DNA from: DASYSA01 sp036003885
Lineage (GTDB): Bacteria; Acidobacteriota; Blastocatellia; UBA7656
Reading direction: 5' to 3'
DNA length: 8,851 nucleotides
Assembly (NCBI GenBank): GCA_036003885.1
Contig: DASYSA010000653.1
Coordinates: 1 to 8,851, forward strand
Every line of letters starts with the position of its first letter. Position 1 is the first letter of the stretch. Below, one piece after another: positions 6,451 through 8,851 of the stretch. The notes beneath the pieces were generated by a model, which saw only the letters and a list, made by a program, of their open reading frames with translations, was not told where the DNA came from and did not search any database. Position numbers and translations under genes: made by a program.

Positions 6451-8374
6451 TGTGACGACGCAGAGGCTCATCAATGAGGCGCGAACGAAATTGGGTAAAT
6501 ATTTTTTCTCCCATCTAAGAATATTAGCCTTCATTCTTGTCCTCGTTTCTCCTCAACCGAGTTTTACTCAAAATCAATATGAACCGAAGCGGTTCGATGT
6601 TGTAGTCGTCGGTGGCACCACAGGAGGAATTATGGCTGCCGTCGCTGCGGCGCGTCGTCATCATTCGGTTGTGCTGATTGAACGGACGAGTCATGTTGGG
6701 GGGGTAGCGGCTAATGGACTCGGAGCCACTGACATCGAGACGCGTGGCGCGACGGGCGGCCTCTTCCTCGAATTCATTAATCGCATCCGCAACTACTATG
6801 TGAAGAATTACGGCGCGGAATCGCCGCAGGTTAAGGCAAGTCGGGATGGGTATCATTTTGAGCCTTCAGTTGCGGAGAGAGTTTTTGTCCAACTCTTAGC
6901 CGAACATCCACAGATCACAGTGCTCTTGATGCGGCAATTCGACGCGTTGCCGGAGAACGTCAAACTAGAGAGTGGAAGGCTAACTGAAATAAAAGTTCTC
7001 AACCGTGAGAGGGAGACGACAGAGATCATACAAGGTCAAGTATTTATCGACGCGACCTACGAAGGCGACCTCGCGGCCGCTGCTGGTGCACCTTACCGAG
7101 TAGGACGTGAAGGCTATGACGAGCTCAAAGAACCGATGGCAGGCCAACTCTACAAACAATGGAAAGGCCCGATCGGGTCCGGCTCAACTGGTCTTGGAGA
7201 TAACGCGCTACAAGCCTACAACTACCGGTTGGCGTTGACGCGAGATAAGAACAACCTCACGCCGATCACTAAACCAGGCCGCTATAACCGAGACGAGTAT
7301 TTCTCGCTCATTGAGGATCTCAAGCAGAATCTGACACCAGCTCCAAAAGACAGACCACGACCTGAATTGGAGTTCTCCGGCATCGGGCGCGTAGTTAATA
7401 TGGTCGAACTGCCGAACGGCAAAACGGACGCGAACAATCAACACGCGAGCTTCCTGTCAACCGATCTGCCGGAGGAAAACTGGCCTTGGCCCACGGCTTC
7501 ATGGAAGTGGCGAGACCGTTTTGCTCAGAGACTCAAGGATTACACGTTGGGCCTACTTTGGTTCTGCCAGAATGATCCTGATTTACCTGAGGATTTCAGA
7601 GACCGAGCTAAAGAATGGGGTCTGGCTAAAGACGAATACACAGACAATGACAATTTCCCTCGTCAGGTTTACGTGCGCGAAGGTAGGCGCATTATCGGGC
7701 AGCATCTCTTTACCGCGCTCGACGCGCTGCCTCAAGCAGGAAGAAATGGTCGTCCGACAATCTATGCGAACAGCATCACTGCGAGTCATTACTCGCTTGA
7801 CTCGCACGCTGTGCGCAAGCGTGAACCTGGCCGCGTGAATCTCGAAGGATTCTTCAGTTATCCGACCAGACCTTACACAGTGCCGTATGGAGTAATCGTG
7901 CCGACAAAAGTCGACGGATTACTTGTCCCTGTAGCCGTATCAGGCACGCATGTTGGCTTCAGCACACTTCGAATGGAGCCCTGCTGGATGGCCTTGGGCC
8001 AGGCGGCTGGTCTGGCGGCAGGTCTCAGTATTGAAGACAGCGTACCCGTCAGGAAAGTCAGCATCAAGAAGCTCCAACAGGAACTGCTAAAACAAAAAGC
8101 GGTGCTGATGTACTTCGATGATGTCTCCGCCGCAGATACGGCTTTTGAAGCTGTGGAGTATTTTGGACTGCGAGGTCTGTTGCCTAAATGGAGTGCACGA
8201 CTCAACGAACTCGTTGCTACATCAGACACGGCCAGATGGATTGCCAAAGCCGGTGTCCATCGGCCAGCGGCTTACCGGCAAGGAGTTACTACACGTGGTG
8301 AATTGCTTCAGCTCCTTTACCAGAAAGTAACAAACAGACCCTCGAGCCGCGTCGGCCTAACTATACGCCACTAA
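6431..8374 (+). CDS. Exported FAD-dependent oxidoreductase (FAD_oxidored, PF12831-like) with SLH-like tail
   Basis: With the ATG at 6431 the protein has 647 residues. A hydrophobic segment (RILAFILVLVSP, residues 30-41) preceded by basic residues is a Sec-type signal or anchor; no twin arginine is present. The N-terminal Rossmann motif is FDVVVVGGTTGG (55-66), with E84 ending the second strand as the expected FAD-ribose ligand. The GGTTGG form replaces the third Gly of GxGxxG, a variation I know from this family. VFIDATYEGD (204-213) and GLLVPVAVSGTHVGFSTLRMEP...GQAAGLAA (within 487-533) complete the family's FAD-site signature. The substrate is unknown; relatives are often mislabelled xanthan lyase. 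The tail FDDVSAADTAFEAVEYFGLRG (from 562) and VTTRGELLQLLY (from 619) resembles a degenerate SLH repeat. The start is uncertain: GTG 6452 and TTG 6491 are also in frame, and the TTG gives the most ordinary signal-peptide length. Tandem stops TAA-TAG end the gene. Confidence 0.9.
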   Translation: MLGDKNDVTTQRLINEARTKLGKYFFSHLRILAFILVLVSPQPSFTQNQYEPKRFDVVVVGGTTGGIMAAVAAARRHHSVVLIERTSHVGGVAANGLGATDIETRGATGGLFLEFINRIRNYYVKNYGAESPQVKASRDGYHFEPSVAERVFVQLLAEHPQITVLLMRQFDALPENVKLESGRLTEIKVLNRERETTEIIQGQVFIDATYEGDLAAAAGAPYRVGREGYDELKEPMAGQLYKQWKGPIGSGSTGLGDNALQAYNYRLALTRDKNNLTPITKPGRYNRDEYFSLIEDLKQNLTPAPKDRPRPELEFSGIGRVVNMVELPNGKTDANNQHASFLSTDLPEENWPWPTASWKWRDRFAQRLKDYTLGLLWFCQNDPDLPEDFRDRAKEWGLAKDEYTDNDNFPRQVYVREGRRIIGQHLFTALDALPQAGRNGRPTIYANSITASHYSLDSHAVRKREPGRVNLEGFFSYPTRPYTVPYGVIVPTKVDGLLVPVAVSGTHVGFSTLRMEPCWMALGQAAGLAAGLSIEDSVPVRKVSIKKLQQELLKQKAVLMYFDDVSAADTAFEAVEYFGLRGLLPKWSARLNELVATSDTARWIAKAGVHRPAAYRQGVTTRGELLQLLYQKVTNRPSSRVGLTIRH

Positions 8375-8377
8375 TAG

Positions 8378-8385
8378 AAGGTGAG
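8378..8385 (+). promoter_or_regulatory. Ribosome binding site of the last gene
   Basis: AAGGTGAG contains AGGTGA (8379-8384), complementary to the anti-Shine-Dalgarno end of 16S rRNA, 6 bases before the GTG at 8391. It partly overlaps the first copy of a 10-bp tandem repeat, so start and binding site both depend on that repeat. Confidence 0.55.
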
Positions 8386-8400
8386 AATAAGTGAGAATAA
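8381..8400 (+). repeat. Perfect 10-bp tandem repeat GTGAGAATAA x2 at a gene start
   Basis: GTGAGAATAA occurs at 8381-8390 and again at 8391-8400. The first copy supplies part of the ribosome binding site and an in-frame TAA (8388-8390) just before the start. The second copy supplies the GTG start codon and the first codons of the downstream gene. The unit length is not a multiple of three. Confidence 0.9.
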
Positions 8401-8851
8401 GATTGAGAAGTGCCCAGTTGATTGTTGTCTGTATCTTGTTAGGCTGCACCAGCTCCCGTGGGCAGATGATCGACCCGGCAATCGATCGTCCTGATGAACC
8501 CTTCAGTTATTTCAGCAAACCTACAGACGTAATTGGTGTAATGGATGCGCCACAGGGCACTCTGATTACACCGGAAGGTTATTTGTACACCGGGTTTGGT
8601 GAACTAATGTTTTTCACTGGTAATCCGGCTGAACCGGTTAATCAGCGGGTGAAGACATTAAGAAGAGGTTTTCTTCCAATCGTTGAATACAGCTTTGAAA
8701 GACACCATGTGATTTATTCAATCGTGATGTTCGCGGCGACTCTCGACGGCACCCCTCAGGGAACGTTGGTTAATTTCATCCGGGTGCGGATTCGCAATAC
8801 CACCCATGACCAGCGCACCGCCTTCTTTTCGGTCGCCACGCGGCATCAGAA
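8391..8851 (+). CDS. Exported protein, possibly lipoprotein, with glycoside-hydrolase-like N-terminal beta domain; 3' end cut by window
   Basis: The frame is open from GTG 8391 to the window end, 153 residues with no stop; an in-frame TAA lies directly upstream at 8388, so 8391 is the first possible start. The N-terminus MRIRLRSAQLIVVCILLGC has a basic n-region and hydrophobic core. LLGC at 16-19 fits a lipobox, though cleavage at SRG|Q (residue 23) by signal peptidase I is also possible. The body is beta-rich and without low complexity: TLITPEGYLYTGFGELMFF (about 60-78), YSFERHHVIYSIVMFAATLDG and NFIRVRIRNTTHDQRTAFF (about 127-145). The last segment resembles the substrate-side beta-sandwich found ahead of (alpha/alpha)6 catalytic barrels in several glycosidase families. 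That is inference; the catalytic part would lie beyond the window. Sixteen bases separate it from the oxidoreductase stop, so the two are probably co-transcribed. Confidence 0.85.
   Translation, partial: MRIRLRSAQLIVVCILLGCTSSRGQMIDPAIDRPDEPFSYFSKPTDVIGVMDAPQGTLITPEGYLYTGFGELMFFTGNPAEPVNQRVKTLRRGFLPIVEYSFERHHVIYSIVMFAATLDGTPQGTLVNFIRVRIRNTTHDQRTAFFSVATRHQ

Noticed and set aside
7521..7838. 105-codon + strand open frame within the oxidoreductase gene
   Set aside because: Out of frame with the conserved family motifs on both sides; composition is Arg/Thr-rich without any recognisable fold.
7873..8247. 124-codon open frame on the - strand inside the oxidoreductase gene
   Set aside because: It lies fully antisense to a strongly supported gene, has low-complexity Ser/Thr composition and no ribosome binding site or domain; a shadow of the real frame.
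8381..8500. First GTG of the 10-bp repeat (8381) as the start of the last gene
   Set aside because: Its frame reaches a stop within about 40 codons and gives no signal peptide, whereas the second GTG opens the long frame to the window end.

Overview
The window carries five protein-coding genes, all on the + strand, packed head to tail with almost no non-coding DNA. The first and last are cut by the window edges. I see no tRNA, rRNA, CRISPR array, transposase or insertion sequence. The very large TonB-dependent receptor with an N-terminal carboxypeptidase-regulatory-like domain (Oar type), followed by several exported proteins, points to a Gram-negative soil- or sediment-type bacterium. Acidobacteriota, perhaps Blastocatellia-like, is the best guess. 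That assignment rests on my knowledge of where such receptors are most abundant, not on a marker gene.

Layout: (1) positions 2-1096, the 3' part of a gene of unknown function with a Pro/Ser/Thr linker, a small BON-like alpha/beta segment and a helical tail. (2) An 88-base gap with a possible weak promoter and three evenly spaced ATCTG motifs. (3) 1185-4439, the Oar-like outer-membrane receptor. (4) A 124-base leader without a convincing terminator. (5) 4564-6450, an exported Asp-box (BNR/sialidase-fold) six-bladed beta-propeller with a C-terminal beta domain. (6) 6431-8374, an exported FAD-dependent oxidoreductase of the FAD_oxidored (PF12831-like) family with an SLH-like tail, overlapping the previous gene. 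(7) 8391-8851, the start of an exported protein that may be the N-terminal beta-sandwich of a glycoside hydrolase. It begins inside a 10-bp tandem repeat.

Genes 3 to 7 read as one transcription unit: no terminator was seen, one pair overlaps, and the last gap is 16 bases. Together they look like a nutrient acquisition locus without SusD in the visible part. A TonB-energised outer-membrane receptor would import a ligand released or modified by three exported proteins (propeller, flavoenzyme, putative glycosidase). A glycan or glycoconjugate is the likeliest ligand, but nothing in the sequence names it. The upstream gene 1 is probably a separate unit.
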